Assembly: GCF_004770475.1 (NCBI RefSeq)
Contig: NZ_RQHK01000017.1
Span: 496,001-560,000, forward strand
Direction of reading: 5' to 3'
Source of the DNA: Leptospira mtsangambouensis
GTDB lineage: Bacteria; Spirochaetota; Leptospiria; Leptospirales; Leptospiraceae
Length of the DNA stretch: 64,000 nt
Shown: positions 43,419 to 54,106 of the stretch, piece by piece
How the letters are laid out: every line of letters starts with the position of its first letter
Position numbering within the stretch: position 1 is the stretch's first letter
The notes under the pieces: generated by a model
What the model saw: only the letters and a program-made list of their open reading frames with translations
Database searches by the model: none
What the model was told of the DNA's origin: nothing
Translations under genes and position numbers: made by a program

Positions 43419-44768
43419 TTAAATTAAACCTTCTTCTGATGCAACTCGAAACAAATTTCCGACTTTCTTTTGTTTTTCTGACAAAATTTTATCTGTCAAT
43501 ACTTCTTTCACGACATCCTCGTGAATTGAGTGTAGAAGTTCAAAATCTCTTTTATAATCTGAGACAGTCATTTTTCCAAATAAAATATTTGCTTGGAACT
43601 GGTAGACCTGGTGCTCCATAAGAAATCGCAAAGTATCGTAATCCTCCACGGCTTCTGCAGTAATCACGGCCTCCCGGTTATCAGCTAGGCGTTTACAATA
43701 ATCGATAAATGCCAAGTTGTCTAAAAACTTAATTTGGTCTTCTTCCATTTTAAATTTAAAACTGATGGGATCTAATTTGAATTCTTTGATCATAATTCCG
43801 AGATCCAAAACTATTTGGTGAGATTGGCTTTTGACTCCAAAATCGTCCGCAGCAAAACTCATTCCGTGGGAATAAAATGCATGGCATACATCTTTTAGTG
43901 GAAAGTGGGAATCGTCGTATGGTTTTTCTACGAGTTCAAATCGAATATTTTCAGTAAGTAGGTCTTTATTTTGAATGAGTCGTTTGAGTCGATTCACTCG
44001 ATCCATATTCGAAAAAGTATCGATTAAAGATTGTGGTGAAATATTAAATTTTAATAAACCCGGTGCCCCTTCGCAAGCTATGATCAGCTTTTCTAAAATC
44101 AAAAGTTCAATACGATTTAAATCTTGGTCGGAAGGAATGTCATTGATCAAATCTTTGTAACCAATATAAGCACCTCCACCAAGGAAAACTTCTCCTCCTT
44201 TCACAGCATAAGTTTTATCTTTTGGATTAAAAATAACTGTGGGTTGGATCATTGCTTCATGGACAGATCCAGAAATATAAGTATTGGCTTTGTTATAATA
44301 TGTCCAACTCCAACGTACTAAATTGTCGTTAAGGTTTTTTTCAGAGGATTTATAGAGTTCTTTATAAATTTCATCACTATCGGAAATATAATTAGATTGG
44401 GTTCTTGAAACTCCAAAATGAAATGATAAAATTTTATTCTGTAAACATTGTTGTTGGAATTTACCAACTGAATTTTCTATATTTGGAAATCGTTCAATGT
44501 CCCATTCGAAAAGCGGAGAGATTCCCATAATTAAAATATTTTGTTTTTCTATGTAATGAAATCCAAAACTAATATCTTCTAAATCCAAACAGGAATAAAA
44601 ATCGGTTCGAAGTAGATCTAAAAAATCGGTGAGTTCTATGCCGGTTATGTTTTCAAAACGAATGAGGAAAAGAGGTTTCCCTTGGTTCTCTTGGATAAAA
44701 TGTTTTTTGAACACGTCCAAGTCCTTCATACCAAAATAATAGGGACCTGTTAAAAGTTGATTTTTCAA
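43419..44768 (-). CDS. EAL-domain protein (cyclic-di-GMP phosphodiesterase)
   Basis: 449 residues. The C-terminal half is an EAL domain: GGEVFLGGG stands at the EAL position (Glu kept, Ala-Leu replaced by Val-Phe), KFNISPQSL supplies the Asn ligand, ENIRFELVEKP the Glu, SFAADDFGV the Asp pair, IKEFKLD the Lys, VITAEAVED the Glu and YQFQANILFGK the Gln. All predicted metal and catalytic residues remain, so it may cleave c-di-GMP. The N-terminal half (about 1-200) looks like a degenerate GGDEF-type sensor region with no GGDEF motif. It is cotranscribed with the pseudo-receiver gene. Confidence 0.85.
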   Translation of the reverse strand: MKNQLLTGPYYFGMKDLDVFKKHFIQENQGKPLFLIRFENITGIELTDFLDLLRTDFYSCLDLEDISFGFHYIEKQNILIMGISPLFEWDIERFPNIENSVGKFQQQCLQNKILSFHFGVSRTQSNYISDSDEIYKELYKSSEKNLNDNLVRWSWTYYNKANTYISGSVHEAMIQPTVIFNPKDKTYAVKGGEVFLGGGAYIGYKDLINDIPSDQDLNRIELLILEKLIIACEGAPGLLKFNISPQSLIDTFSNMDRVNRLKRLIQNKDLLTENIRFELVEKPYDDSHFPLKDVCHAFYSHGMSFAADDFGVKSQSHQIVLDLGIMIKEFKLDPISFKFKMEEDQIKFLDNLAFIDYCKRLADNREAVITAEAVEDYDTLRFLMEHQVYQFQANILFGKMTVSDYKRDFELLHSIHEDVVKEVLTDKILSEKQKKVGNLFRVASEEGLI

Positions 44769-44856
44769 ATGTAGCCTTCGTATATGAATTGATTCTCTAA
44801 CGACTTCTTGTAAATTTATGAGAATTCAAAAGAAAAGGCAACAAGGATAGTAACTT

Positions 44857-45102
44857 ATGTTTAGTTTTATTTGGTTTTTACTGATTGGTCTTGTAGCAGG
44901 TTGGCTTGCTGGTCGTATTTTGCGCGGGAAAGGATTTGGACTCATTGCCAATTTGGTCATCGGAGTTGTAGGTTCCTTTTTAGGCGGGATTGTATTTCGG
45001 TTTTTTGGTTTTATTACGAATAACCTGATTGCGGAACTAATCGTGGCAGTGGTGGGAGCCATTCTACTCATCTTCATTGCCGGGATGATCAAAAAAAGAT
45101 AA
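44857..45102 (+). CDS. GlsB/YeaQ/YmgE-family small membrane protein
   Basis: 81 residues almost entirely in three hydrophobic segments: FIWFLLIGLVAGWLAGRILRG, GLIANLVIGVVGSFLGGIVF and LIVAVVGAILLIFIAGMI. The GWLAGRI... G.G.. N...G..G...GG arrangement is the 'transglycosylase-associated' family, found in stress responses; its biochemical role is unknown. It is a single gene bounded by hairpins at 45109 and 45148. Confidence 0.9.
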   Translation: MFSFIWFLLIGLVAGWLAGRILRGKGFGLIANLVIGVVGSFLGGIVFRFFGFITNNLIAELIVAVVGAILLIFIAGMIKKR

Positions 45103-45108
45103 ACCAAT

Positions 45109-45125
45109 GGGAAAGATTCCCTTTT
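45109..45125 (+). terminator. Small hairpin after the GlsB/YeaQ-type gene
   Basis: A 5-bp stem gggaa/ttccc with a 3-base loop is followed by four Ts, 6 bases after the stop codon. It is short, so termination may rely on the stronger hairpin at 45148. Confidence 0.45.
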
Positions 45126-45147
45126 AGGAAGGATCTCTTCCAAGTTC

Positions 45148-45190
45148 AAAAATGACAGGGCGACATAAATCGTCCTATCATTTTGTTTTC
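45148..45190. terminator. Bidirectional hairpin between convergent genes
   Basis: Arms aaaaatgacagggcga (from 45148) and tcgtcctatcatttt (to 45184) pair over about 13 bases with isolated mismatches. On the plus strand it is followed by gttttc, and on the minus strand the outer arm gives a U run. It separates the GlsB-type gene and the yebC gene. Confidence 0.65.
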
Positions 45191-45228
45191 ACTACTTCAT
45201 GTCAGAATTTACTCGAATCGCTGGTAGG

Positions 45229-45972
45229 TTAATCGAGTTCCACTCCGTCACCTAACTCAAAGTTAGAGCTCACACCTTGGACGTCGTCATTGGCTTCTAA
45301 GTTATCAATTAACTTCATGATCTTTTCAGCTGTTTCTTTGTCGTTCACTTCAACAGTGGTCATGGGAATGTATTTAATTTCCGATTCTTCCATGTTCAGA
45401 CCTTTTGTGGAAAGAGCCGATTGAACCGCTTCATATTCAGCAGGAGCTGTAAGAACCACATACATCCCATCATTGACTTGGATGTCTTCGGCTCCGGCAC
45501 CCAGTGCTAGATCAAAGAGAGCTTCTTCGGAAATTTGGTCTGCCTTAAGTGTGATTTGCCCTTTGCGCTCAAAAAGGCGAGAAACTGCACCTGCATTGGC
45601 AAGGGAACCACCAAGTTTGGTTAGAATGCTTTTAATTTCGGGAGTAGTACGTGATTTTTTATCAGTGAGGACATCCACCATGATGGCAACTCCACCCAGT
45701 GCGTAACATTCGTACAGACACTCTTCATAGACCATACCTTCCAAACCACCTGTTCCCTTTTTGATGGCCCGTTCGATATTGTCTTTTGGCATGTTGGCAG
45801 CTTTTGCTTTTGTAACCGCTAGGCGAAGTCTTGGATTTCCTTCTTGGTCTCCACCACCTTCTTTGGCAGCTACGGAAATTTCTTTGGCAATCCTTGTAAA
45901 GATGGCCCCTCTTTTCGCATCAATGGCCCCTTTTTTTCTTCGAATCGTCGCCCATTTCGAGTGTCCTGACAT
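45229..45972 (-). CDS. yebC: YebC/PmpR-family DNA-binding/translation factor
   Basis: 247 residues, a near-perfect family member: [22 protein letters not shown] at the start, [49 protein letters not shown] and the acidic C-terminal domain. YebC proteins were described as transcriptional regulators and, more recently, as factors relieving ribosome stalling at proline stretches. Length is usual (about 245). It diverges from the acyl-CoA dehydrogenase gene across 123 bases. Confidence 0.95.
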   Translation of the reverse strand: MSGHSKWATIRRKKGAIDAKRGAIFTRIAKEISVAAKEGGGDQEGNPRLRLAVTKAKAANMPKDNIERAIKKGTGGLEGMVYEECLYECYALGGVAIMVDVLTDKKSRTTPEIKSILTKLGGSLANAGAVSRLFERKGQITLKADQISEEALFDLALGAGAEDIQVNDGMYVVLTAPAEYEAVQSALSTKGLNMEESEIKYIPMTTVEVNDKETAEKIMKLIDNLEANDDVQGVSSNFELGDGVELD

Positions 45973-46095
45973 TGTTTTCTCCCATGGCTAGGATTTTGGA
46001 TTCAAAAGATTTTTCAACAGATTTAAGTCGCCCTAGTTTCTTGACTCAGAGAGAAAATTCCAAAGTACTGTAAAAAAACATCTATAAGGCACACC

Positions 46096-47262
46096 ATGAT
46101 TGATTTTTCCATCACCGATGAACAAAAAGCCCTCCGCGATTTAGCAAGAGATTTCGCCAAAAATGAAATGATTCCCAAAGCGGAACACCATGACCACACC
46201 GGTGAATATCCAAAAGAAATTTTAAAGAAAGCTTTTGACGTAGGCCTTATGAATATGCACATCCCCGTGGAATACGGTGGGGCTGGCCTCGGTGTTTTGG
46301 ACGAACTCATCGCCTCAGAAGAGTTATTTTACGGTTGTTCAGGTATGGCAACGGCCATCCTTGCAAACAATCTCGCATTAGCACCTGTTCTACTTGGGGC
46401 TGATGACTATGTAATGAAAAAATTCATCCAACCAATGTCTGAAACTTTTACTCTTGCTGCTTATGCCGTCACCGAACCAGGTGCAGGATCGGATGTAGCT
46501 GGGATTCGAACCACTGCCAAACGAGTGGGTGACGAATACATTGTGAATGGATCTAAAATGTGGATCACTAACGCAGGTCATGCGGACTGGTTTTTTGTTT
46601 TAGCAAAAACAGATCCAAATGCGGGCCACAAAGGTATGACTGGATTCATCGTAGATGCAAAAACTCCAGGAATCATCGTTGGTAAAAAAGAAAAAAATAT
46701 GGGACAACGTTGTTCCGACACTCGTGGAGTCACTTTTGAAGACGTAAAAGTTCCAAAAGAAAACATGATTGGAAAAGAGGGTGAGGGATTCAAAATTGCT
46801 ATGGGTGCTTTTGACAAAACTCGTCCTGCAGTGGCAATTGGTGCCGTGGGTGTGGCTCGAGCTGCACTTGACCATTCCATTCGATACGCAAACACGCGTA
46901 ATGCGTTCGGAAAACCAATTTCTGTAAACCAAGGCGTAAGTTTTATGATCGCTGAAATGGCTCGCGATATTGAAGCAGGAAGACTTCTCTGTTGGCAATC
47001 AGCTTGGCTTATCGATAACGGATTTAGAAACACATACCAAGCATCGATTGCAAAAGTATTTTGTGCAGACATGGCTATGCGTGTGACAACAGATGCAGTA
47101 CAAATCTTTGGTGGATACGGATTCAACGAAGAATACCCTGTAGAAAAATTGATGCGTGATGCAAAGATTTTCCAAATCTACGAAGGAACTTCACAGATCC
47201 AACGTGTGATCATTTCCAAATTTCTGAATGATGGAGTTGGGATCGAAACTCCTAACGCATAA
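46096..47262 (+). CDS. Acyl-CoA dehydrogenase
   Basis: 388 residues. FAD-dependent alpha-beta desaturation of acyl-CoA in fatty-acid oxidation. The signatures are [17 protein letters not shown] (FAD and substrate binding), [32 protein letters not shown], and the C-terminal [33 protein letters not shown] with the catalytic Glu of YEGTS. It resembles medium/short-chain enzymes. It is followed by a long hairpin (47275) and the amidotransferase gene. Confidence 0.94.
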   Translation: MIDFSITDEQKALRDLARDFAKNEMIPKAEHHDHTGEYPKEILKKAFDVGLMNMHIPVEYGGAGLGVLDELIASEELFYGCSGMATAILANNLALAPVLLGADDYVMKKFIQPMSETFTLAAYAVTEPGAGSDVAGIRTTAKRVGDEYIVNGSKMWITNAGHADWFFVLAKTDPNAGHKGMTGFIVDAKTPGIIVGKKEKNMGQRCSDTRGVTFEDVKVPKENMIGKEGEGFKIAMGAFDKTRPAVAIGAVGVARAALDHSIRYANTRNAFGKPISVNQGVSFMIAEMARDIEAGRLLCWQSAWLIDNGFRNTYQASIAKVFCADMAMRVTTDAVQIFGGYGFNEEYPVEKLMRDAKIFQIYEGTSQIQRVIISKFLNDGVGIETPNA

Positions 47263-47274
47263 AAAATTGGATTT

Positions 47275-47310
47275 AGAACAAGTGGGTTGGATTCCAATTC
47301 CACTTGTTCT
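47275..47310 (+). promoter_or_regulatory. Long inverted repeat directly upstream of the second amidotransferase gene
   Basis: A perfect 11-bp stem, agaacaagtgg (47275-47285)/ccacttgttct (47300-47310). Inner arms ttgga/tccaa can also pair, giving a nearly continuous hairpin of about 36 bases. It begins 12 bases after the acyl-CoA dehydrogenase stop and ends 8 bases before the preferred ATG (47319). No T run follows, so it is either a terminator of unusual form or a structure controlling expression of the downstream operon. Confidence 0.7.
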
Positions 47311-47318
47311 CTCCTAGT

Positions 47319-47888
47319 ATGTTTCTTCTCATCGACAACTACGATTCATTCACTTATATTCTGTACCAATACCTGAACCAAATCACACCGACAACTGTAA
47401 TGCGCCATGATGAAGATTTGCCGGCAGATTTGTATGAAAAATACAAAGCTGTGGTTTTATCACCTGGTCCTGGGCTTCCTAAAACTTCTGGAAAACTTAT
47501 CTCCCATTTACAATCCTTCTATGAATGTTTGCCGGTTCTTGGTATTTGTTTAGGACACCAAGCTTTGGCTGAAGTCACTGGTGCCAAACTCGAACAAACA
47601 AGAGACATATTCCATGGACGCCCTTCAGAGATTATCCACAATGGCCAGGGTGTCTTTAAAAACATCCCCAATGGATTTATGGCCAACCGGTACCACTCTT
47701 GGGCTGTGTCAAAAGTTTCTTTGCCAAATGAATTGGAAGTGACAGCCGAAACGAAGGATGGAGTCATAATGGGAATTCGTCACAGAAAATGGAATAAGGT
47801 CTTTGGGGTTCAGTTTCATCCAGAATCCATCCTCACCGAACATGGAGAAACCTTACTTCGTAACTTCTATGAGGAAGTCATCACATGA
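47319..47888 (+). CDS. pabA: Glutamine amidotransferase, PabA/TrpG type
   Basis: About 189 residues. [19 protein letters not shown], the nucleophile Cys in [12 protein letters not shown], and [10 protein letters not shown] make a complete class I glutaminase that feeds ammonia to a chorismate-using partner. GHQA and HPESILTE are closer to PabA than the paralogue at 20898. The folate (PabB) partner is not in this window. ATG 47319 is preferred over an in-frame TTG at 47304 that lies inside the hairpin. The next gene starts within its stop (ATGA). Confidence 0.88.
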   Translation: MFLLIDNYDSFTYILYQYLNQITPTTVMRHDEDLPADLYEKYKAVVLSPGPGLPKTSGKLISHLQSFYECLPVLGICLGHQALAEVTGAKLEQTRDIFHGRPSEIIHNGQGVFKNIPNGFMANRYHSWAVSKVSLPNELEVTAETKDGVIMGIRHRKWNKVFGVQFHPESILTEHGETLLRNFYEEVIT

Positions 47889-49780
47889 AATATTTTTTTA
47901 GACTTTTGTCCTATTCTGTGCATTACCGAGAACGATTTGTATTGGGGCTTGTGTTTGCACTTTTGACAGCTGTTTTGAATGGTATTTCTCTAACTGCACT
48001 TATTCCCTTATTTGATTCGTTAGGTGGAGATAAAAACAATCGTTTTCACTTAGATTTAACTCTTCCTGAAAAAACAATTTTAGTCCAAGAGGTGCTTCTG
48101 GGGACTGATAGTTTGGATGGATTGGAACGAATCAAACGTTTGATCATTTCAGCAAAACTTCAAATCAACGAATTCACTGAAGATATGGAGCCAAAGGAAG
48201 TGGTTTGGGCGGTTTGTATTGCCGTTTTTCCACTTTATCTTTTAAAACTTGGAACTTATCTTTTATCTGTTTTTTGCATCGCTACTGCTGGATATAAGGC
48301 CGTTCGAGACATTCGCCAAGAACTATTTCAAAAAGTCCAAAGGTTACCTCTGACTTATTTTTATAAGGAAAAAACGGGACTTATTATGAGTCGGGTCATC
48401 AATGATGCTGAAATTGTTGCCGCTGTTATTTCGAGTAACTTACGTGATGCGGTCATTAATTTCTTTTATGTAGTCACTCATTTAATGATTCTGATTTATT
48501 TAAATTCAGAATTATTACTCCTCGCTTGTCTCACAATTCCTGTGGTGATTATGCCGGTGACTTTGTTTACACGAAAAATATCTTCTTCTACAGCAAGGTT
48601 CCAAGAAAAACTCGCTGACCTCAATAGCCATATCCAAGAATTCATTTCAGGGATTAAGGTCATCAGAACCTTTCGCCAAGAGAAACAAGATCTTAAAAAA
48701 TTTGATAACATCAACTATAAGGTTTACCGAAGGACTTTTAAAGGACAATTTTACTTACAGATGGCACCAAGTCTCGTGGAGCTTACATCATCCATCGTGG
48801 TGCTTGGATACTTTGCGATGGGTGCCAAATTCATTTATTCAGGTAAGTTCACACAAGGTGAATTTATGGCCTTCCTACTTACCTTGTTATTTTTACTCCG
48901 CCCTCTCACCCAACTTTCACAAATGGTCGGTAAAATCACCCAAGCCAATTCAGCAGGGAAAAGGATTTTTGAAATTATCGATAGAGATCCGGAAGTTGTT
49001 GAACATGGAGATGAAGTTGTCCTCGAAAAAATAGAGAAGGGGATTCAGTTTGATGACATTCATTTTTCGTATCCAGGAACCAATCAGGAAGTTCTAAAAG
49101 GAATCAACTTGGATATCAAACTGGGTGAAACCTATGCCTTTGTTGGAACCAGTGGATCTGGTAAATCAACGCTTATGGACTTAATCCCCCGGTTCTTTGA
49201 TCCTACCGCAGGAAAGATCTGTATTGATGGGATCGACATTCGTAATTTTTCTCTTAACTCTCTGCGTAAAAAAATTGGAATTGTCACTCAGGAAATTTTT
49301 CTCTTTCACGGAACCATTGCCGATAACATTGCTTATGGGACGGGAGCTGCCACTCGTAAAGAAGTAGTTCGTGCGGCCCGTCTTGCCAACGCTCACGATT
49401 TTATTACTAATATGGAAAACGGTTATGATACCGTCATTGGGGTGCGAGGCCTTGATCTCAGCGGGGGGCAAAGGCAACGCCTTGTCATTGCTCGTGCTTT
49501 GTTACGAAATGCAGAAATTATGATTTTAGATGAGGCAACGAGTGCTCTTGATGCAGAATCCGAAAGGTTGGTGAGTCGTGCTTTGGAACGACTTTTTAAA
49601 AATAGGACCACTTTCATCATTGCCCACCGTCTTTCCACTGTACGACGTGTAAAAAATATAGTTGTGATTGAAGAGGGTGAGATCAAGGAACAAGGGGATC
49701 ATGATTCCTTACTTTCTCAAAACGGAATTTATAAAAAATTATACGATAGTCAATTTGCTGAAGCGGAGATCCAAATATGA
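47885..49780 (+). CDS. ABC transporter, MsbA-like exporter half-transporter
   Basis: 631 residues. Six transmembrane helices in the N-terminal half (residues about 15-330, with an extra soluble loop near 60-110). The ATPase domain has Walker [11 protein letters not shown]-loop VTQEIFLF, signature LSGGQRQR, Walker [13 protein letters not shown] and the switch His in AHRLST. It belongs to the lipid/multidrug exporter group including the lipid A flippase MsbA. Substrate unproven. Overlaps pabA by ATGA upstream and the receiver gene by ATGA downstream. Confidence 0.93.
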   Translation: MKYFFRLLSYSVHYRERFVLGLVFALLTAVLNGISLTALIPLFDSLGGDKNNRFHLDLTLPEKTILVQEVLLGTDSLDGLERIKRLIISAKLQINEFTEDMEPKEVVWAVCIAVFPLYLLKLGTYLLSVFCIATAGYKAVRDIRQELFQKVQRLPLTYFYKEKTGLIMSRVINDAEIVAAVISSNLRDAVINFFYVVTHLMILIYLNSELLLLACLTIPVVIMPVTLFTRKISSSTARFQEKLADLNSHIQEFISGIKVIRTFRQEKQDLKKFDNINYKVYRRTFKGQFYLQMAPSLVELTSSIVVLGYFAMGAKFIYSGKFTQGEFMAFLLTLLFLLRPLTQLSQMVGKITQANSAGKRIFEIIDRDPEVVEHGDEVVLEKIEKGIQFDDIHFSYPGTNQEVLKGINLDIKLGETYAFVGTSGSGKSTLMDLIPRFFDPTAGKICIDGIDIRNFSLNSLRKKIGIVTQEIFLFHGTIADNIAYGTGAATRKEVVRAARLANAHDFITNMENGYDTVIGVRGLDLSGGQRQRLVIARALLRNAEIMILDEATSALDAESERLVSRALERLFKNRTTFIIAHRLSTVRRVKNIVVIEEGEIKEQGDHDSLLSQNGIYKKLYDSQFAEAEIQI

Positions 49781-50178
49781 AAAAAGTTTTAATCGTTGAT
49801 GATAATGATCGTTATGCGAATAACTTAAAATCATATTTCGACTCCAAAAATATATCCTCGGATCGTGCTGTGGATGCAAAAGAAGGATATGACCTTTTTT
49901 CAAAAAACCCAAACTATGATATGATTGTTTCTGATGTGACTATGGAAACCCAAACATCTGGGCTTTGGATGATGCGCCAAATTTATAAATCTGGTTACAA
50001 GGGAATTCTTGTGATTGCTTCCACTGGTTTTGACGTGTTTGGTGTGATGCCGTTTTCTTCTTTGTTTTTACCTTGGTTTTGTGGGCTTCATTGGATGATC
50101 CCCAAAGTCCCACTCAAACAAGGTACGGTGGAATGGGTTCCCACCGCTCTTTCTAAAGGAAAATCTATTCCTTTCTAG
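49777..50178 (+). CDS. Single-domain response regulator (receiver only)
   Basis: 133 residues. The acidic pair in LIVDDNDRY, the phosphoacceptor Asp in MIVSDVTME, the Ser/Thr in IASTGFD and a Lys in WMIPKVPLK fit a CheY-like receiver. The segment between the fourth and fifth strands ([17 protein letters not shown]) is unusually hydrophobic and aromatic. No output domain. It is translationally coupled to the ABC exporter, an odd pairing, and no histidine kinase is adjacent. Its last 14 bases overlap the convergent HEAT-repeat gene. Confidence 0.85.
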   Translation: MKKVLIVDDNDRYANNLKSYFDSKNISSDRAVDAKEGYDLFSKNPNYDMIVSDVTMETQTSGLWMMRQIYKSGYKGILVIASTGFDVFGVMPFSSLFLPWFCGLHWMIPKVPLKQGTVEWVPTALSKGKSIPF

Positions 50179-52042
50179 GGACTTTAATCTCTTCAATCGG
50201 GTTGAAGAGATTATTATGTTTTCCTTTTTTCAAATTGGAATATTTTCCAGAGTTTCCATCACTTCCCAATTGTTTCACTTCAATGATATCTAGTTTTGGA
50301 TAAAACACCCAACCAGTGACAAACGCTCCCCGAGCACCAGGTAGAGTGGATTCCATTTTGACTTGGATGTATTTATCAGTTAAAATATCTTCTCCGATTC
50401 GAACTGCAAATTCCTTTTTCGTTTCAGAAAGGATCAGACCAATTTCTTTATTTTTAATGTAAGACAATGGTCTCGAACGTTCGTTTGGTTCTGCTCGAAG
50501 ATAATCATCTTGGACTAAGATGATTGCATATTTGCCAAAAGCTTTGCGACGAAGTAATGATTCCCCAATTCGTTTATTGAGTTTTTCATCGGTTTGGGAT
50601 TCATTCAATCGAATGAGAGCAAATGTGGCAGAGAGGGTTGGATTTTTGCTAATTTCATCGACAGCCGTCAGCGCAAGACTTGGTTCTTCCACCACAACTC
50701 GTTCTAAAATTCTTAGGCTTTCTCGACTTCCATGGATGGCCAGTGCTTCGAGTGCTGCTTCTTTGATTTCATTATCGTTTGACTTTAAAAATTTATCAAA
50801 AACTTCAACATCAGCATCTAATTTATGATAAGCGAGTCCTCGGAGTGCACCAGAAACAATCACAACATATTCGGAGGCAAGACCAGTTGTGAGAATCATT
50901 TCCCTACCAGCTGGGTCTCTTGTTTTTCCAAGACCTTCATAACTCACAGCAATCACTTCTGGATCTTCTGCTTTCGTTCCTGCGATAAAATAAGATAGGG
51001 ACCTTTTGTCTCCAAGATCAGACAATGCTTTATAAGCAGCAGGTCTTACTTGGTATCCGTCTTTATCAATAGCATTCTGTAAACTGACCCGGCCTGCTTT
51101 CAAACGACCCAGTGCAAGAGCAGCAGCAGAGCGAACACGTGGAATAGGATGTGTGGATAAAATCTTTTCTAGTTTCTGAGGTTTGCGGTAATATTCCCAT
51201 TGAAATACTTGGACAAGTCCATTCCGGATCTGGTCCGTATATTCTCTGTCTTTTTTTTCTTCATCAGAAAGAACTTCTTCCTCTTCTTTTTTGACTAGTT
51301 CATTGATTTGTTCATTCGCTTTGGCTTTTCCTGTAACTTTTGTTTTGCGATTGAGTCTTTTAATAGAAATCTTTGAACTTGTATCTTCTTTTTTGAAAAT
51401 AATTTTTTCCGGTTTTTTCTTCGGTTCCTCTACTGGTGCAATCACAGGATCTGCCACAACAGGTTTAGTTTCTACTTCAGTAACTTCTTTTCCTTGGTTG
51501 TAGTTCCCTGAGTCAGATCTTAAATGTCGGATCGCATTTTGGATTCCAATGGCTTTGGAATTAAATTCTTTAAGTGAGTCTAAAATATTACCTAATTCAT
51601 GACTCACACGTCCGATGGCTGGCCCATCAAAATCATTGGGAGTGCTATCAATTAAGTCTTGGTTGGTTTGTAAAAGTCCAGGAAGTTTGGATACAATTTG
51701 TGGAAGATCTTCTTCCAAATAGGCGGCTGCCTGCATTTCTTTCGTAACAGGCTCTCCTACAGTTTTTTTGCTATCAGCACGAAGGGCAACATTTTCGCCA
51801 AATTCTAATAGAGCAATGGTCTTATGCGCTTCTTGTATAAAATCATCATATTTACGATTATTGGTGACAGGGATGATCACATCCTTTGTTTTATGAGGAT
51901 CTAAATCACTTCCTTGGTATTCTTTATACTTTGGTGAAACATCTGTTAACTGGTATGGTTTGGAACTGGAACAACCTATCAACAGAACAAGGACCACCCA
52001 TAAACTGCTCTTCCAAATTATGTCTTGACCCTTTTGAAACAT
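50165..52042 (-). CDS. HEAT-repeat lipoprotein
   Basis: About 625 residues from ATG 52042 (AGTAGG 7 bases upstream). The signal peptide ends in [10 protein letters not shown], a good lipobox. After a helical N-terminal part and a Lys/Glu/Pro-rich linker ([24 protein letters not shown]), residues about 280-490 carry HEAT-like repeats ([54 protein letters not shown]). The C-terminus has a beta domain resembling SH3 ([18 protein letters not shown]). Likely a scaffold at the outer or inner membrane. The 5' end overlaps the divergent HflX coding region. Confidence 0.82.
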   Translation of the reverse strand: MFQKGQDIIWKSSLWVVLVLLIGCSSSKPYQLTDVSPKYKEYQGSDLDPHKTKDVIIPVTNNRKYDDFIQEAHKTIALLEFGENVALRADSKKTVGEPVTKEMQAAAYLEEDLPQIVSKLPGLLQTNQDLIDSTPNDFDGPAIGRVSHELGNILDSLKEFNSKAIGIQNAIRHLRSDSGNYNQGKEVTEVETKPVVADPVIAPVEEPKKKPEKIIFKKEDTSSKISIKRLNRKTKVTGKAKANEQINELVKKEEEEVLSDEEKKDREYTDQIRNGLVQVFQWEYYRKPQKLEKILSTHPIPRVRSAAALALGRLKAGRVSLQNAIDKDGYQVRPAAYKALSDLGDKRSLSYFIAGTKAEDPEVIAVSYEGLGKTRDPAGREMILTTGLASEYVVIVSGALRGLAYHKLDADVEVFDKFLKSNDNEIKEAALEALAIHGSRESLRILERVVVEEPSLALTAVDEISKNPTLSATFALIRLNESQTDEKLNKRIGESLLRRKAFGKYAIILVQDDYLRAEPNERSRPLSYIKNKEIGLILSETKKEFAVRIGEDILTDKYIQVKMESTLPGARGAFVTGWVFYPKLDIIEVKQLGSDGNSGKYSNLKKGKHNNLFNPIEEIKVPRKE

Positions 52043-53745
52043 CTGATAGCCTACTTCCATACTTTGAATATCGGATACGTACTATAAGTAAAATTAGCGG
52101 CAATCTAGCTGGTCTCAAGCCAAACCAGGTAAAAAAGTTAAAATCTCTCTCCGAAAGGCGTCTTCGGGAGGATTTTATCATCTCCATGGACCTGGCAAGG
52201 CTCGTGGGTGAGATTTCAGTGGAAATTGGTAGGCAGATCGGCCTCCTCATCGAAAGGACAGGTTATGTCACTCATTTGATTGTTGGGAATGATCACTCCA
52301 TCGAAATTCCGCACTTGGATCGTTATCGCGTAGCCCATTCTAGGCTTCGTGGCCTTCGACTCTTTCACACGCACCTCAAAGAACATCCGTTAAACCAAGA
52401 AGATTTGATGGACCTTGTTCTCAACCGATTTGATTCCATTACCGCCGCTTGTGTTGGTTCTGATGGAATTCCCAAATTCTTTTTTTCAGCCTTTATCAAT
52501 CCAGATCCCGATGCAAAGGAACCTTGGATCCTTTCTCCCAAACAATACCCAGGCCAGTTGAAGTATGGATATTCGGAACAAGTGGAAGCACTCGAATCCG
52601 AATTCACAAAAAAAACTTCCAACCTCAAAGAATCTCAAAAAGAAAACAGAGCCTTCCTTGTGGGTGTGTATGATGTCAGGAAAATGAAACGTTCACCGGA
52701 ACATTCGATGGCAGAACTCAAAGAACTTTGTCGCACAGCTGGAATCCATGTTGTGGATACCTATGTCCAAAAAAGAGATCCCGATCCCAGAACTGTTGTG
52801 GGAAAGGGTAAGTTACAAGAAATCATTTTAACATCAGTACACAAAGACATTGAACATTTGATTTTTGATTTGGAACTCACACCTTCCCAGGCCAAAAAAA
52901 TCTCTGATGCCAGTGATTTAAAAATCATCGATCGCACCCAACTGATTTTGGATATCTTTTCCAAAAATGCAAAATCAAGAGATGGAAAACTCCAAGTAGA
53001 ACTTGCCCAACTCAAATATTTAAAAAACCGACTTTCCGAATTGGATGACAATATGAGTCGCCTAACGGGTGGTATCGGTGGTAGAGGGCCTGGGGAAACT
53101 AAGTTGGAAATTGGAAACAGACGTGTGGAAGAAAAAATCACTCGTTTGGAAAATGAACTAAAAGATCTCAAACGTCGCAGGGAATTAAACCGCAAGGCTC
53201 GTTCCCGAAATGAAATCCCCATTGTGGGAATTGTTGGTTATACGAATGCCGGAAAGTCAACACTGCTCAATGCTCTCACCAATTCGACTGTCATTGCCGA
53301 AGACAAATTATTTGCAACTTTGGATCCTACAACTCGTAGGATTCGTTTTCCAGAAGAAAGAGAAATCATCATTTCTGATACGGTGGGATTCATCCATGAC
53401 CTTCCACCGGATCTTTCCCAAGCCTTTAAGGCAACTCTTGAGGAATTAGGAGATGCAGATTTATTACTCCATGTGGTCGATTCCACAAACTCTAATTATG
53501 CGGAACAAATGGAAGCTGTGGATACCATTCTCAATTCTTTACAATTGAATGAAATTCCGAGAATGGTAGTTTTTAACAAAGCAGATGGGTTGGATGAGGA
53601 AACAAGAGCCTCCTTTGAAAAAAACGAAGCACTCCTTGTTTCTGCGGTAACCCGCGAAGGACTTTCTCATCTTTTGGATTTAATTGAAGAAGAACTTTGG
53701 AAAAAAAAGGAACCGAGTCCGCAGGTTACGGTTCCCAGTTTGTAA
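51955..53745 (+). CDS. hflX: GTPase HflX
   Basis: About 596 residues if started at ATG 51955. The HflX N-domain ([17 protein letters not shown] onward), the [14 protein letters not shown] loop, G1 [19 protein letters not shown] (G3) and NKAD (G4) are diagnostic. HflX is a ribosome-associated GTPase that splits stalled 70S particles. The start is unclear: conserved sequence begins near 52093, but between 51955 and there no ATG/GTG/TTG is in frame, so either the protein has a nonconserved N-terminus or it starts at a rare ATT/ATA codon. With ATG 51955 it overlaps the divergent lipoprotein gene by 88 bases. Confidence 0.9.
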   Translation: MVWNWNNLSTEQGPPINCSSKLCLDPFETSDSLLPYFEYRIRTISKISGNLAGLKPNQVKKLKSLSERRLREDFIISMDLARLVGEISVEIGRQIGLLIERTGYVTHLIVGNDHSIEIPHLDRYRVAHSRLRGLRLFHTHLKEHPLNQEDLMDLVLNRFDSITAACVGSDGIPKFFFSAFINPDPDAKEPWILSPKQYPGQLKYGYSEQVEALESEFTKKTSNLKESQKENRAFLVGVYDVRKMKRSPEHSMAELKELCRTAGIHVVDTYVQKRDPDPRTVVGKGKLQEIILTSVHKDIEHLIFDLELTPSQAKKISDASDLKIIDRTQLILDIFSKNAKSRDGKLQVELAQLKYLKNRLSELDDNMSRLTGGIGGRGPGETKLEIGNRRVEEKITRLENELKDLKRRRELNRKARSRNEIPIVGIVGYTNAGKSTLLNALTNSTVIAEDKLFATLDPTTRRIRFPEEREIIISDTVGFIHDLPPDLSQAFKATLEELGDADLLLHVVDSTNSNYAEQMEAVDTILNSLQLNEIPRMVVFNKADGLDEETRASFEKNEALLVSAVTREGLSHLLDLIEEELWKKKEPSPQVTVPSL

Positions 53746-54100
53746 TGGCTTCTTGTTTGGTATTAAAAATCTGAACCTTACGCGGTAAATCCATTAGCCG
53801 AATCACATTTTCTAGAAAATGATTGAGCCCCCCTATCATAATTTTTCCATGATGGCTTTCTACTGTTTTGATGATACCGATGAGTGTCGCCACCCCAATG
53901 CTGTTGATATAATCCAATTTGGTTAATTCCAAAATGATATTAAACACGGAATCTCTGAAGATCACAGATATATTCCGATTGATCTCATATGCATTAGTAT
54001 TGGTGATCTGGCCTACAAAGGAAACAACCAGAACTCGTTCCCCTTTGATTTCAATGAATTCTGTTTTGAGATCCAGGGATGGAAACTGTAAATCCGCCAT
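53726..54100 (-). CDS. STAS-domain protein (anti-sigma factor antagonist-like)
   Basis: 124 residues, a single STAS domain: [46 protein letters not shown] (the phosphorylation loop has NS, Ser kept) and [12 protein letters not shown]. Such proteins bind anti-sigma kinases in partner-switching. It ends within the hflX 3' end (20-base overlap) and lies 6 bases downstream of hom, so it may be cotranscribed with it. A second STAS protein is at 62636. Confidence 0.88.
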   Translation of the reverse strand: MADLQFPSLDLKTEFIEIKGERVLVVSFVGQITNTNAYEINRNISVIFRDSVFNIILELTKLDYINSIGVATLIGIIKTVESHHGKIMIGGLNHFLENVIRLMDLPRKVQIFNTKQEAITNWEP

Positions 54101-54106
54101 GGCGAG

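Noticed and set aside
46578..47126. 182-codon open frame antisense to the acyl-CoA dehydrogenase
   Set aside because: No recognisable motifs or ribosome site. It mirrors a strongly conserved gene, so it is a by-product of codon bias.
20898..47888. Possibility that the two TrpG/PabA genes are a recent duplication
   Set aside because: The two proteins differ widely in sequence and context and belong to distinct paralogues.
52761..53222. 153-codon open frame antisense to hflX
   Set aside because: Ser/Arg-rich low-complexity translation typical of an antisense shadow; hflX is certain on the other strand.
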